From NCBI GenBank assembly GCA_002281855.1, contig NCHQ01000007.1:124001-188000 (forward strand): a stretch of 64,000 nt of DNA, given 5' to 3'. Each line of letters opens with the position of its first letter. Position 1 is the first letter of the stretch. Positions 35,086 through 43,262 of the stretch are shown here, piece by piece. Below the pieces are notes generated by a model, which did not search any database, was not told where the DNA came from, and was given only the letters and a program-made list of their open reading frames with translations. The position numbers and the translations under genes were made by a program. Source of the stretch: Rhodospirillales bacterium 24-66-33. Lineage in GTDB: Bacteria > Pseudomonadota > Alphaproteobacteria > Reyranellales > Reyranellaceae.

Positions 35086-35307
35086 GTGATGCGGAGCATC
35101 GTCCTTTTGATTGCCATGGCAGGAGCGACCTGCGGGTGTGATCAGTTCGACAATATGTCGACCGGCCAGAAGGGCGCCGTCACGGGCGCTGCTCTCGGCA
35201 CCGGCATCGGCATGGTGTCCGGCGGAAGCTTCGGCCAGGTCGTGGGCGCGGGCCTTATCGGCGGCGCGGTCGGCTATATCGGCGGCACCGCCATCGGCAA
35301 CAAGTAG
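35086..35307 (+). CDS. small glycine-zipper lipoprotein
   Basis: The 73-residue product has a hydrophobic leader with a lipobox-like GATCGC, then a polar stretch (DQFDNMSTGQKGAVTGAALG) and a glycine-zipper region (GTGIGMVSGGSFGQVVGAG), as in small SmpA-unrelated YMGG-type envelope proteins. The start is GTG 35086 (GGAGG 6 nt upstream) or ATG 35089. It is the first gene after an FNR-type box, suggesting expression under low oxygen. Its role is unknown; such proteins usually associate with membranes. Confidence 0.65.
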   Translation: MMRSIVLLIAMAGATCGCDQFDNMSTGQKGAVTGAALGTGIGMVSGGSFGQVVGAGLIGGAVGYIGGTAIGNK

Positions 35308-35325
35308 CGGTTTCGGGGCGGTCCA

Positions 35326-35658
35326 ATGAGAACCGGGATGCTTGCCGCGCTCATCGCCTTCGCCGCCATCGTGGCTGCAGACGCGGGCGCGCAGACGCAG
35401 GGACTGACTTTCGAGCGCGCGGCCTACGTCACCTGTCGGGAAGCCCACGCTCTGCCTCGGAGCCAGCGCGTCGCGCTGGCGGAGTTCCTCGCCGACCATG
35501 TCGCCCGGCATCGCGGCGTCACGATCCCGGACGGCGACCAGGGAGCCCAGCTCGCGAGCCTGGTTCGGGGCGGCTGCACGATTTCTCCCGATGCCTATCT
35601 CTTCGTGGTGATCGATCGCGCCGTCGCCGCCGAGGCCGGCAAGCTCCCGAAACCTTGA
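35326..35658 (+). CDS. HdeA/HdeB-like periplasmic protein
   Basis: The 110-residue product has a signal peptide (cleaved near AGAQ). The mature part of about 88 residues has two cysteines (YVTCREAHAL and RGGCTISPDAYLF) flanking a helical region. Cysteine spacing, size and the C-terminal pattern (Cys-x-x-x-Pro-x-Ala) resemble the acid chaperones HdeA/HdeB, in which one disulfide holds a small helical fold. It lies 18 bp after the lipoprotein gene and 22 bp before the Ca2+/H+ antiporter. The assignment is by pattern only. Confidence 0.45.
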   Translation: MRTGMLAALIAFAAIVAADAGAQTQGLTFERAAYVTCREAHALPRSQRVALAEFLADHVARHRGVTIPDGDQGAQLASLVRGGCTISPDAYLFVVIDRAVAAEAGKLPKP

Positions 35659-35680
35659 CGAAGCGGTTGGAACGGCTCCG

Positions 35681-36775
35681 ATGAACGCAGTCCGTCGTGT
35701 CCTGGCCGAAGCACCGCTGTCGTGGCTGCTGCTGGCCGTGCCGATCGCCGCAGGAATGCATCACGCGCGGCCCGACGCGCCGCTCCTGGTCTTCGGACTG
35801 GCCTGCGTCGCCATCATCCCGCTGGCGGGTCTCCTCGGCGTGGCGACAGAGAAGCTGGCGGTACGACTTGGCGAGGGTATCGGGGGCTTCCTCAATGCGA
35901 CGCTCGGTAACGCCGCGGAACTGATCATCGCCCTGGTGGCCCTGCGTGCCGGCATGCTCGACGTCGTCAAGGCGTCGCTCACCGGCTCGATCATCGGGAA
36001 TCTTCTGCTCGTTCTTGGTGCGGCCTTCCTGGCCGGCGGTCTCCGGCACAAGGTTCAGAGCTTCGCCACCATTGGCGTTCGGACGCAGATCGGCATGATG
36101 GCGCTGGCCGCGATCGCGATTCTGGTTCCTTCAATCTTCGCTGCGCTCGGCTCGGCCGAGATGGCGAGCAAGTCGATCAGCTACAGTGTTGTCGTGTCGG
36201 TCCTCCTTCTGGGCGTCTATGCTCTCAGCTTGGTATTCCTGTTGCGCACCCATGCCGACCTGTTCCGGGGCGGGGAGCCGGCTGGCCAACCGGAGCCACA
36301 TGGGCTGCCGTGGTCCGTTTCCCTCACGGTCGGCGTGATGTCCACGGTCACCCTGCTGATCGTGTGGATGAGCGAGATCCTGGTCGGCACCGTAGAGCAC
36401 GCCGCCTCTGCCCTGGGCCTCTCCAACCTGTTCATCGGTGTCGTCGTGGTCGCGGTGGTCGGCAATGCGGCGGAGCACAGCACCGCTGTGCTGGTCGCGA
36501 TGCGCAATCGCATGGAGATGGCTGTCGGCATCGCCATCGGCAGCAGCACGCAAATCGCGTTGTTCGTCGCGCCCTTGCTTGTACTCCTCAGCCTTGTCAT
36601 CGCGCCGCAGCCGCTCAGCCTGGCCTTTTCCGGCGTCGAGGTCTTCCTGGTGCTGGCCGCGACCTTCATCGCCTCGATCCTCATCGTGGACGGCAAGTCG
36701 ACCTGGTTCACCGGCGTGCAGCTCATTGCCGTCTATCTCGTGATGGCAATCACCGTGTTCGCGATTCCCGGCTAG
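35681..36775 (+). CDS. Ca2+/H+ antiporter, CAX family
   Basis: The product has 364 residues and about eleven membrane segments in two halves. The first alpha repeat reads [21 protein letters not shown] with GNLLLVLG, and the second [38 protein letters not shown]. The Glu in each GNAAE is the ion-binding residue. CAX proteins expel Ca2+ using the proton gradient. It is the last gene of the FNR-box unit starting at 35086. FNR control of a calcium exporter is unusual and inferred from position. Confidence 0.93.
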   Translation: MNAVRRVLAEAPLSWLLLAVPIAAGMHHARPDAPLLVFGLACVAIIPLAGLLGVATEKLAVRLGEGIGGFLNATLGNAAELIIALVALRAGMLDVVKASLTGSIIGNLLLVLGAAFLAGGLRHKVQSFATIGVRTQIGMMALAAIAILVPSIFAALGSAEMASKSISYSVVVSVLLLGVYALSLVFLLRTHADLFRGGEPAGQPEPHGLPWSVSLTVGVMSTVTLLIVWMSEILVGTVEHAASALGLSNLFIGVVVVAVVGNAAEHSTAVLVAMRNRMEMAVGIAIGSSTQIALFVAPLLVLLSLVIAPQPLSLAFSGVEVFLVLAATFIASILIVDGKSTWFTGVQLIAVYLVMAITVFAIPG

Positions 36776-36946
36776 CGGATCATGCCGCTGCAGTTCGCCG
36801 TGGGGGGGGCTGCCGCCTGCACCTGCAGCATCGCTATCCATGCCCTGGCCTCCCGGGGAGGCCACCGCCGCATCGACCGGTGCGAGGGTAAACCCGGACG
36901 GTCACTTCTGCGTGGGCTTGTGGTCTTCTGATCACTGGAATGATAT

Positions 36947-37717
36947 GTGCACTTGGTGCGCAACCACACAAGCTTGTCCGGACCGACGGCGGTCGGACTG
37001 CCGAGGGCCCAGCTGCCCTCGGTCCTGCCTTGTGACACATGCATTGGCCGGACGCTGAACCTGTGCCGGCCGTTGGATGACGCGAGACTGAAGCACCTTT
37101 TGTCTCTTGGCGGCGTCCGGCACTGGAAGAAGAACGATACCCTCTTTCGTGCGGGCGACCCGATCGGGTCCTTTTTCAAGATTCGCAAAGGCGTCGTCGC
37201 GGTCTTCCACATGCTCGATGACGGCCGCCGGCAGATCACGGCGTTGCGCGCGCCCGGCGATTGCGTTGGCTATCTTGACAAGAATGGCAGCTACGCCTTC
37301 GAAGGCGTGGCCCTCACCGACGTAGAGGCCTGCGCCTTCGACCGGCGCAAGTTCGACGCCTTCGTTGCCCAGCATTCCGACCTCGCGGCCGCGCTTGCGG
37401 AGGCGTTGTCGAGTGCATTGAAGCAGGTCGGTTTTCTGACTCTGGTTCTCGGCCGGCTCCGTTCGACGGAGCGGGTAGCGCATTTCCTTGCGGAGATCAG
37501 CGCGCTGTATACCGAGCGCCATGTCTCGTTGGCGCAGCCCCTGACGCTGCACATGGGCCGGCAGGAGATCGCCGACTATCTTGGCCTCACGATCGAGACC
37601 GTGAGCCGATCCATCGGCAAACTGAAGAGCCGCAATATCATTGCTCTGATCGAGAGCGGCGAGGTCGTGATCCTCGATTTCGAGAAGCTTCGGCAGGCCG
37701 GCAAGGTGACGGCTTAG
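36947..37717 (+). CDS. FNR-type [4Fe-4S] oxygen-responsive regulator
   Basis: The 256-residue Crp/Fnr-family protein has cysteines at 29, 32 and 40 (C-X2-C-X7-C, as in alphaproteobacterial FnrL/FnrN) plus Cys129 in VEACAFDRR, aligning with the fourth ligand of FNR. A cyclic-nucleotide-fold sensor (about 45-160) and a helix-turn-helix (MGRQEIADYLGLTIETVSRS) follow. Its E-T-V-S-R recognition helix matches FNR-box readers. Two TTGAC-N4-GTCAA boxes flank it. The start is GTG 36947; the ribosome site is weak and a slightly shorter form is possible. Confidence 0.92.
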   Translation: MHLVRNHTSLSGPTAVGLPRAQLPSVLPCDTCIGRTLNLCRPLDDARLKHLLSLGGVRHWKKNDTLFRAGDPIGSFFKIRKGVVAVFHMLDDGRRQITALRAPGDCVGYLDKNGSYAFEGVALTDVEACAFDRRKFDAFVAQHSDLAAALAEALSSALKQVGFLTLVLGRLRSTERVAHFLAEISALYTERHVSLAQPLTLHMGRQEIADYLGLTIETVSRSIGKLKSRNIIALIESGEVVILDFEKLRQAGKVTA

Positions 37718-37759
37718 CGCCGCACTGGCCGTCAGGCGCCGCGCATCGGCCCAGGGGAA

Positions 37760-37777
37760 CTTTGACATTGGTCAAAG
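37760..37777 (+). promoter_or_regulatory. FNR/FixK-type box before the PPK2 unit
   Basis: CTTTGACATTGGTCAAAG is a perfect inverted repeat with 7-bp arms and a 4-bp spacer. Its core TTGAC-N4-GTCAA matches FNR/FixK sites. It lies 43 bp after the stop of the FNR-type regulator gene and 104 bp before the Tat-protein gene. A class II -10 would be expected near 37798-37803, where the match is weak. Confidence 0.75.
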
Positions 37778-37880
37778 ACAGGCGGCGTTGCCTGGAGAAC
37801 TCTGTCCCCCATGGCGTGCTCCAGCTGGCCGACCAAGGTCGGAGGGGAAGGGACGCCAATCACGTGAGGGGGGCCCGACA

Positions 37881-38516
37881 ATGATGCACACATCTCGACG
37901 CAACATGCTGAAGGTGATGACCGGCGGCGCACTCGCTGCCGGTGGCGCCGGCATCCTGGCCGCGCCCGCCCTGGCGCAGGAATTCGTCGTTACGAACAAC
38001 TACCAGAACTTCAAGCGTGGCAAGATCGATGGGCTCCATCCCGATCGCCGCATCCTCAACATCACGTGGGAGGATCTGGGGCGGATCAAGATGCGCGCCG
38101 CCGACCTGGTCACCAACTACCCGTCGCTGCGCGAAGGGATGATCGTCGATTGCAACTATTTCGACCATATCGACGTGATGATCGCCAGGAAGTCGCCGCA
38201 AGCGGATGCCCAGGCCAAGACGCTGACGGACAAGGGCGCGCAGCTCACCGGAATCCCGGGGGCGCGCGAGCCGATCCGGATGTGGAGCATGTCCGGCATG
38301 GTCACCAAAGTGACTCCGGAGAATGGCGGCCTCTGGCTGATCAACGCCTCGAATGGCAAGCCGGAAGAGCCCTCGCCCAACAGTGGCGAGGTCATCACCA
38401 TGCCGCAGGTCCAGACCGCAGCCGGCAAGGCGGCCCTGGCCACCCTGAAGCCGGGCGACCTCGTCACCACCGTGTGGACGCATCAGACGGCGATCGCCGT
38501 AAAGATCATCCGCTGA
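37881..38516 (+). CDS. Tat-exported protein of unknown function
   Basis: The product has 211 residues. SRRNMLKVMTGGALAAGG followed by ILAAPALAQ is a twin-arginine signal. The mature part of about 175 residues has no domain I recognise; it contains DGLHPDRRILNITWEDLGRI near the start and ends with a small-residue stretch (AALATLKPGDLVTTVWTHQ) that could bind metal or an electron carrier. It is the first gene after an FNR/FixK box and 31 bp before ppk2. Tat export often implies a cofactor, but none is evident. Confidence 0.7.
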   Translation: MMHTSRRNMLKVMTGGALAAGGAGILAAPALAQEFVVTNNYQNFKRGKIDGLHPDRRILNITWEDLGRIKMRAADLVTNYPSLREGMIVDCNYFDHIDVMIARKSPQADAQAKTLTDKGAQLTGIPGAREPIRMWSMSGMVTKVTPENGGLWLINASNGKPEEPSPNSGEVITMPQVQTAAGKAALATLKPGDLVTTVWTHQTAIAVKIIR

Positions 38517-38547
38517 ACCGCGAGCCGGTCGGCCACTGAGGTTTCGG

Positions 38548-39360
38548 ATGTCGAAGAAAAAAGAAAGCGGCGCGGGGACGGAAAAGCTCAGGCGCAAGCT
38601 CTACGAGAAGGAGCTGCGCGAACTGCAGGTCGAGCTTTGCCGGCTGCAGGATTGGGTCAAGGTGTCCGGCGAGCGGGTGGTCATCGTGCTGGAGGGGCGC
38701 GACGCGGCGGGCAAGGGGGGCACCATCAAGGCTCTGACCGAGCGGGTAAGCCCGCGGGTCTTCCGTGTCGTCGCGTTGCCGGCACCGTCAGACCGGGACA
38801 AGACACAGATGTATATCCAGCGCTACGTCGAGCATTTCCCGGCGGGCGGTGAGATCGTGATCTTCGACCGCAGCTGGTATAACCGCGCAGGCGTTGAATA
38901 TGTGATGGACTTCTGCACGCTCGAGCAGCATCAGCGCTTCCTCGAGCTCTGCCCCATCTTCGAGAAGTTCGTCATCGAAGGGGGATTGCGGCTCATCAAG
39001 ATCTGGCTCGAGGTTGGACAGGAGGAGCAGGACCGTCGCTTCAAGGCCCGGATCGAAGACCCGCTCCGTCAGTGGAAGCTCAGCCCGATGGACGTCCAGT
39101 CCTATTCCCGATGGTACGATTATTCGAAGGCGCGCGACCTGATGTTGGAACACACCGATTCAGACCATGCGCCTTGGCACATCGTGCGTTCCGACGACAA
39201 GAAACGGGCGCGCCTGAATGTGATTGCGCACATTCTGGCGCAGATTCCCTACAAGAAGGTCGAGCGCGCCAAGGTGAAACTGCCTTCGCGGTCCGAGAAG
39301 CGGCGATACGACGACCTCGCTTCGATCGCCGATCGCCGATACGTCGCGCAGAAATATTAG
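38548..39360 (+). CDS. ppk2: polyphosphate kinase 2
   Basis: The product has 270 residues, the single-domain PPK2 size. Walker A is EGRDAAGKGG (about 49-58), the lid-region sequence SDRDKTQMYIQRYVEHFP replaces the commoner ERExxQWY form, and Walker B is FDRSWYNRAGVEYVM (106-120). The C-terminal WYDYSKARDLMLEHTD segment is also typical. PPK2 transfers phosphate between polyphosphate and nucleotides. It belongs to a four-gene unit under an FNR-type box, linking polyphosphate use to low oxygen; this link is inferred from position. Confidence 0.94.
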   Translation: MSKKKESGAGTEKLRRKLYEKELRELQVELCRLQDWVKVSGERVVIVLEGRDAAGKGGTIKALTERVSPRVFRVVALPAPSDRDKTQMYIQRYVEHFPAGGEIVIFDRSWYNRAGVEYVMDFCTLEQHQRFLELCPIFEKFVIEGGLRLIKIWLEVGQEEQDRRFKARIEDPLRQWKLSPMDVQSYSRWYDYSKARDLMLEHTDSDHAPWHIVRSDDKKRARLNVIAHILAQIPYKKVERAKVKLPSRSEKRRYDDLASIADRRYVAQKY

Positions 39361-39396
39361 GCGCACGACACCTTCATGCCTATCGAGGAGAGCAGA

Positions 39397-39834
39397 ATGT
39401 CCAAGCTGTTGAGCGTCCAGGATCTGCATGTACGGATGGCCCAGGCGGAAGGAGCCAAGGCCTCGGCCGCGCTGAAGGCGCGTGAAGCCGCGGAGGCGGA
39501 GAAGAAGGCGTTCATCGACCATCTTCTTGCGCCGTCGGGCCTGACCGATGAACAAGCGAGCGAGAAGGCTTCGATCATCATCGAGCGCGCGATGGCGAAT
39601 GGCCTGACATCGGTCCAGGTACTTCGCTTCCCCAACCATATCTGTACGGACGGCGGCCGGGCGATCAATCAGGTCGAAGAGGGGTGGGAAAACACCCTCA
39701 GCGGCCTCCCGAAGGAAATCTACCAGTACTGGAAGCGCAAGCTGCGGCCCCTCGGCTATCATATCCGCTATCACATCGTCGACTATCCGGGAGGCATGCC
39801 GGGCGACGTCGCCATCACCTTGAGTTGGGGCTGA
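39397..39834 (+). CDS. hypothetical protein in the ppk2 unit
   Basis: The 145-residue product has no signal peptide. An Ala/Lys/Glu-rich helical N-terminal half (MAQAEGAKASAALKAREAAE) is followed by a compact C-terminal domain with YYW-like aromatic residues (LPKEIYQYWKRKLRPLGYH) and DYPGGMPGDVAITLSWG. I do not recognise the family. GAGGAG lies 6 nt before ATG 39397. It lies 36 bp after ppk2 and 2 bp before the next gene, so it is cotranscribed. A partner of the kinase or of the following secreted protein is possible. Confidence 0.65.
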   Translation: MSKLLSVQDLHVRMAQAEGAKASAALKAREAAEAEKKAFIDHLLAPSGLTDEQASEKASIIIERAMANGLTSVQVLRFPNHICTDGGRAINQVEEGWENTLSGLPKEIYQYWKRKLRPLGYHIRYHIVDYPGGMPGDVAITLSWG

Positions 39835-39836
39835 TC

Positions 39837-40235
39837 TTGCGGAGGGGGGAGACGACGCGACGACTCCTCATCGCGGCGTTTCTTGCCGCACTGGGCACCG
39901 GTGCTCTTGCGCAGCAGGCGGCAGGATCGTTCGTCGGCACCTGGAAGGGCGATGTCCCGGGGATTGGCGAAGCGACTCTCGTCATCAGCGCACTGCGAAG
40001 CGATGGGCAGGTCGAAGGCAGGATGGAGTTTGCGCTTCAGGGCTTCGTCTCCACTTTCGCCGACAAGGCCGATTCCGCGAAGCGCACGAACAAGGGCACG
40101 GTATCGGATGGGACGCTCACCATCGAGGCGGCATTGGGAGGGCGATACGTGCTGCAGCGCACCGGCGACGGCCTGAGCGGGAGGTACACCCGTGGCACGA
40201 CGCTGGACGTCCCGGTGACATTACGGAAATACTGA
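39837..40235 (+). CDS. secreted beta-rich protein of unknown function
   Basis: The product has 132 residues. A basic N-terminus and hydrophobic stretch end at GALAQ, a signal peptide. The mature part reads FVGTWKGDVPGIGEATLVIS followed by alternating strands (VSDGTLTIEAALGGRYVLQR), suggesting an up-and-down beta barrel. The start appears to be TTG 39837, two bases after the previous stop; no ATG is available, and a GGAGGGGGG tract lies inside the frame. Its strand layout resembles the avidin-like protein encoded convergently 13 bp away. Confidence 0.55.
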   Translation: MRRGETTRRLLIAAFLAALGTGALAQQAAGSFVGTWKGDVPGIGEATLVISALRSDGQVEGRMEFALQGFVSTFADKADSAKRTNKGTVSDGTLTIEAALGGRYVLQRTGDGLSGRYTRGTTLDVPVTLRKY

Positions 40236-40248
40236 CGATCCGCCGAGG

Positions 40249-40662
40249 TTACTGCCGCGTGTAGGAGTCGGAGCCGGTCCGGAGACGGGGCGCGCCATAC
40301 TCTTCGTACGCCAGTACCCACTCGACCCCGAGGCGCCCCTCGTTGAAGTAACCGGTCCACGAGGTGATCGAGGTGCAGTCCACTGAGGCGCTCTTCCAGC
40401 GCACGGTGTAGGAGATGCGTGAGCCGTCCATCCAGCCGACGAGGGGGAACGCCACGCTGGCGCACTTGTATCCCGGCGCGTTGTTGGCATAGGTCCCGGT
40501 AACGCTGCCGTCGGCGCCGACCGACTGGATCACCAGGACGGAACCGTGATCGTTCACCCAGGTGCCGGTGACCGTGGGCGACTGGGCCGTCGCCTGCGGC
40601 ACGGAAAGGCAGACTGCGGCCATCAGGCCAAGTCCAAGGATCGACGCGAGACGTTCAGTCAT
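40249..40662 (-). CDS. secreted avidin-family (rhizavidin-like) biotin-binding protein
   Basis: The 137-residue product has a signal peptide ending at ATAQ, leaving about 110 residues. GTWVNDHGSVLVI, DGSVTGTY, SYTVRWKSASVDC, TSITSWTGYF and EWVLAYE follow avidin strand order. Biotin-contact equivalents are present: Asn37, Ser41, Tyr58, Trp89, Ser98, Thr100, Trp115 and Asp132. Cys67 and Cys96 sit where rhizavidin has its disulfide, and the subunit-bridging Trp of streptavidin is absent, as in dimeric rhizavidin. It is convergent with the ppk2 unit. Biotin binding is inferred; affinity is unknown. Confidence 0.85.
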   Translation of the reverse strand: MTERLASILGLGLMAAVCLSVPQATAQSPTVTGTWVNDHGSVLVIQSVGADGSVTGTYANNAPGYKCASVAFPLVGWMDGSRISYTVRWKSASVDCTSITSWTGYFNEGRLGVEWVLAYEEYGAPRLRTGSDSYTRQ

Positions 40663-40753
40663 CTAGGTTCCGGCAAATGATCGCTGGCGTCCAATGCAGC
40701 CCATCCCGGCGCTTACTTCCAGTGAAAACCAGGGCTCCGGTGCCTCTCCGCGC

Positions 40754-41992
40754 ATGACCGCTCCCCTGACCAATCGCTGGACGCAGCTGCTGGCTGGCAT
40801 TCTCTGCATGGTGATGATTTCCAGCCTCCAGCATGGCTGGACGCTGTTCGTGCATCCCATCAACGTGAAGTACGAATGGGGCCGGGCGGCCATCCAGATC
40901 GCTTTCACGATCTTCATTCTAAGTGAGACCTGGCTCGTCCCATTCGAGGGGTGGGTCGTCGACCGGTTCGGCCCGCTGCCCGTCGCGCTCACCGGCGGCC
41001 TGTTGGTGGCCATCGCCTGGAGCCTGAACTCGGTCGCCGATTCGCTGCCACTGCTCTATCTGGGCGCCGCGCTGGGCGGCATCGGCGCGGGCTGTGTCTA
41101 CGGTACGTGTCTCGGCAATGCGCTGAAATGGTTTCCCGACCGTCGCGGCCTGGCTGCCGGCCTCACGGTCGCGGGCTATGGGATCGGCTCGGCGCTCACC
41201 ATCATCCCGATGCACCATACGATCGAGCACTACGGCTACGAGGCGGCTTTCCTCTGGTTCGGCCTCGGCCAGGGCATCCTGGTCTGCCTCGCGGCGCTGG
41301 CGCTGCGCAAGCCGGAGGCCGCCACGCTGGCCACGATCCACGAGCGGCTGCCGCATGCCCGGCACGACCACACGCCGCGCGAGGTGCTGCGCTCGCCGCT
41401 CTTCTGGGTGCTGTTCGTCATGTCGCTGCTGGTCACCTCGGCCGGGCTGACCTTCACCGCCAATCTCGCCGGTATCGCCCGCAGCTTCCAGGTGGCGGAC
41501 GTGCCGGTCAGCATGCTGGGCCTGACCCTGCCGGCGCTCACCTTCGCGCTGGCGCTCGACCGGGTGACCAACGGCATCGCGCGGCCACTCTGCGGCTGGC
41601 TCTCGGACTATATCGGGCGCGAAATCACGATGTTCCTCGCTTTCACGATGGGCGCCCTGAGTATCCTGGCCTTTGCCCGGTGGGGCCACGATCCGGTGAT
41701 GTTCGTGCTGCTGGCCAGCCTGGTGTTCTTCGCCTGGGGGGAAGTGGCCAGCCTGTTTCCGGCCACCTGCACCGACTATTTCGGATCGGGCTATGCCACG
41801 ACCAATGCCGGCATGCTGCACACGGCAAAGGGCTTCGCGGCCATGCTGGTTCCGCTGTCGGACATGCTGGTTCGTGCGACGGGCGACTGGCAGATGGTCT
41901 TCGCGATCGCCGTCGGCGCCAACGCCGTTGCCGCCCTTCTCGGGATCGCTGTCCTGCGACCGATGCGGGCGTCCTGGCTGAAACGGGAGTAG
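40754..41992 (+). CDS. MFS transporter, oxalate/formate antiporter-like
   Basis: The product has 412 residues from ATG 40754; an upstream ATG at 40694 would add 20 non-family residues. It has twelve membrane segments. LTNRWTQLLAGILCMVMISSL at the N-terminus, FEGWVVDRFG and LGGIGAGCVYGTCLGNALKWFPDRRGLAAGL are characteristic of the OFA family of carboxylate antiporters and importers. Substrates are usually small mono- or dicarboxylates. It is followed by a flavoprotein gene 6 bp away and is divergent from the avidin-like gene. Confidence 0.88.
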   Translation: MTAPLTNRWTQLLAGILCMVMISSLQHGWTLFVHPINVKYEWGRAAIQIAFTIFILSETWLVPFEGWVVDRFGPLPVALTGGLLVAIAWSLNSVADSLPLLYLGAALGGIGAGCVYGTCLGNALKWFPDRRGLAAGLTVAGYGIGSALTIIPMHHTIEHYGYEAAFLWFGLGQGILVCLAALALRKPEAATLATIHERLPHARHDHTPREVLRSPLFWVLFVMSLLVTSAGLTFTANLAGIARSFQVADVPVSMLGLTLPALTFALALDRVTNGIARPLCGWLSDYIGREITMFLAFTMGALSILAFARWGHDPVMFVLLASLVFFAWGEVASLFPATCTDYFGSGYATTNAGMLHTAKGFAAMLVPLSDMLVRATGDWQMVFAIAVGANAVAALLGIAVLRPMRASWLKRE

Positions 41993-41998
41993 GCGAGG

Positions 41999-43258
41999 AT
42001 GACGAGGCCGGGCAGAGCGGGCGCACGTGCCGTCGTCGTCGGCGCGGGCATCGGCGGCCTCGCGGCGGCGGCGGCCCTCGCGCCGGTCTTCGATGCGGTG
42101 AAGATCTTCGACAAGGACGAGCTGCCGGACTCGCCGCGCCCGCGCAAAGGGGTGCCGCAGGACCTCCAGGTCCACATCCTGCTGAAGGGCGGCGAGCGAT
42201 CTCTCGAGAGCCTGCTTCCCGGCACACGCGCCGCCTTGCTTCGGGCGGGCGCCATCGAGGTGCAGCAGACCCGGGACGTCGCCATCTGGGAGCGCGATGC
42301 CTGGCAGGCGACGCGGGACCTCGGTTACAGCCAGCTCATGATGAGCCGCCCCGCTCTGGAACTCGTTGTCCGCCAGCAGGTCCTGAAGCTCGGCAACGTT
42401 GCGATCCGCGATCGCTGTCCCGTCGACGCCGTGCCTTCCGGTGCCGACCTGACGGTGATCGCAAGCGGTCGGGGTGACAAGTTGCTGGCCGGCCTCGAGG
42501 TGCCGGAGACCGTGCTCGGCCTCGAGGTGAACTACAGCTCGGCGCGCTTCGCCAAGCCGGCGCGCTTCCGCGGCGAGGGTCGCTTCATCGCCTGCATCCC
42601 GAAGCCGCCGGACGATCGCTACGGGCTGGTCTGTCCGGTCGAGAACGACGAGTGGCTGATCACCCTCTGCGGCCGTTTCGACAACCGGGTGCCGGACGAT
42701 CCGGAGGGCTTCCGGGCCTATGCCGCGACGCTGCCTGTGCCGGACATCGCCGAACGGCTGCGGGATGCCGTACCCCTGACGCCGGTGCGGCGTTATCGCC
42801 TCGCCGAGGCGCGCTGGCGGCACTATGAGCGCGCCGGTGGACTGCCGCCGCGGGTGCTGCCGATCGGCGACTGCATCTCGAACTTCAATCCGACCTTCGG
42901 TCAGGGGATGTCGGTCGCGGCGGGCCACGCCGTTGCCCTGCGCGACGTCCTGGCGGAAACGTCGGACCTCGACGCGGTCGCGGACGCCTACCTGCCGCGC
43001 GCAGCGGAGGTCAGCCGGCAGGCCTGGTCGCTCACGGCCATGGCCGACCTCGAATATCCCCGCACCGTGGGCGAGCGCCCGGCCCGGTTCGATCAGATGG
43101 TGCTGGGAAGCGAGGCGATGCGCCGGGCGGCGGTGCTGCATCCCGAGGTCCATCTGCTGCGCTTCGAGATCGGCAATCTGCTGAAGCCGGATTCGGCGGC
43201 GCGCAGCGGCCCGGCCGCCCGCCTCGTGGTCCGCGAGATGGCACGGGCGGGACGGTGA
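41999..43258 (+). CDS. FAD-dependent oxidoreductase (squalene-epoxidase/hydroxylase-like)
   Basis: The product has 419 residues. The dinucleotide-binding motif AVVVGAGIGGLAAAAALAPVF is at the N-terminus, FDKDELPDSPRPRKGVPQ follows, and VLPIGDCISNFNPTFGQGMS near residue 300 is the FAD-ribityl motif GDxxxxxxPxxGQG of flavin hydroxylases. It lies 6 bp after the MFS gene and 4 bp before a small membrane protein gene, so the three may be one unit for import and oxidation of one compound. The substrate is unknown. Confidence 0.85.
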   Translation: MTRPGRAGARAVVVGAGIGGLAAAAALAPVFDAVKIFDKDELPDSPRPRKGVPQDLQVHILLKGGERSLESLLPGTRAALLRAGAIEVQQTRDVAIWERDAWQATRDLGYSQLMMSRPALELVVRQQVLKLGNVAIRDRCPVDAVPSGADLTVIASGRGDKLLAGLEVPETVLGLEVNYSSARFAKPARFRGEGRFIACIPKPPDDRYGLVCPVENDEWLITLCGRFDNRVPDDPEGFRAYAATLPVPDIAERLRDAVPLTPVRRYRLAEARWRHYERAGGLPPRVLPIGDCISNFNPTFGQGMSVAAGHAVALRDVLAETSDLDAVADAYLPRAAEVSRQAWSLTAMADLEYPRTVGERPARFDQMVLGSEAMRRAAVLHPEVHLLRFEIGNLLKPDSAARSGPAARLVVREMARAGR

Positions 43259-43262
43259 TCCG

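Noticed and set aside
36847..36863. Hairpin GGCCTCC-CGG-GGAGGCC after the Ca2+/H+ antiporter gene
   Set aside because: A 7-bp stem with a 3-nt loop and no T-run, in GC-rich DNA; not enough for a terminator call.
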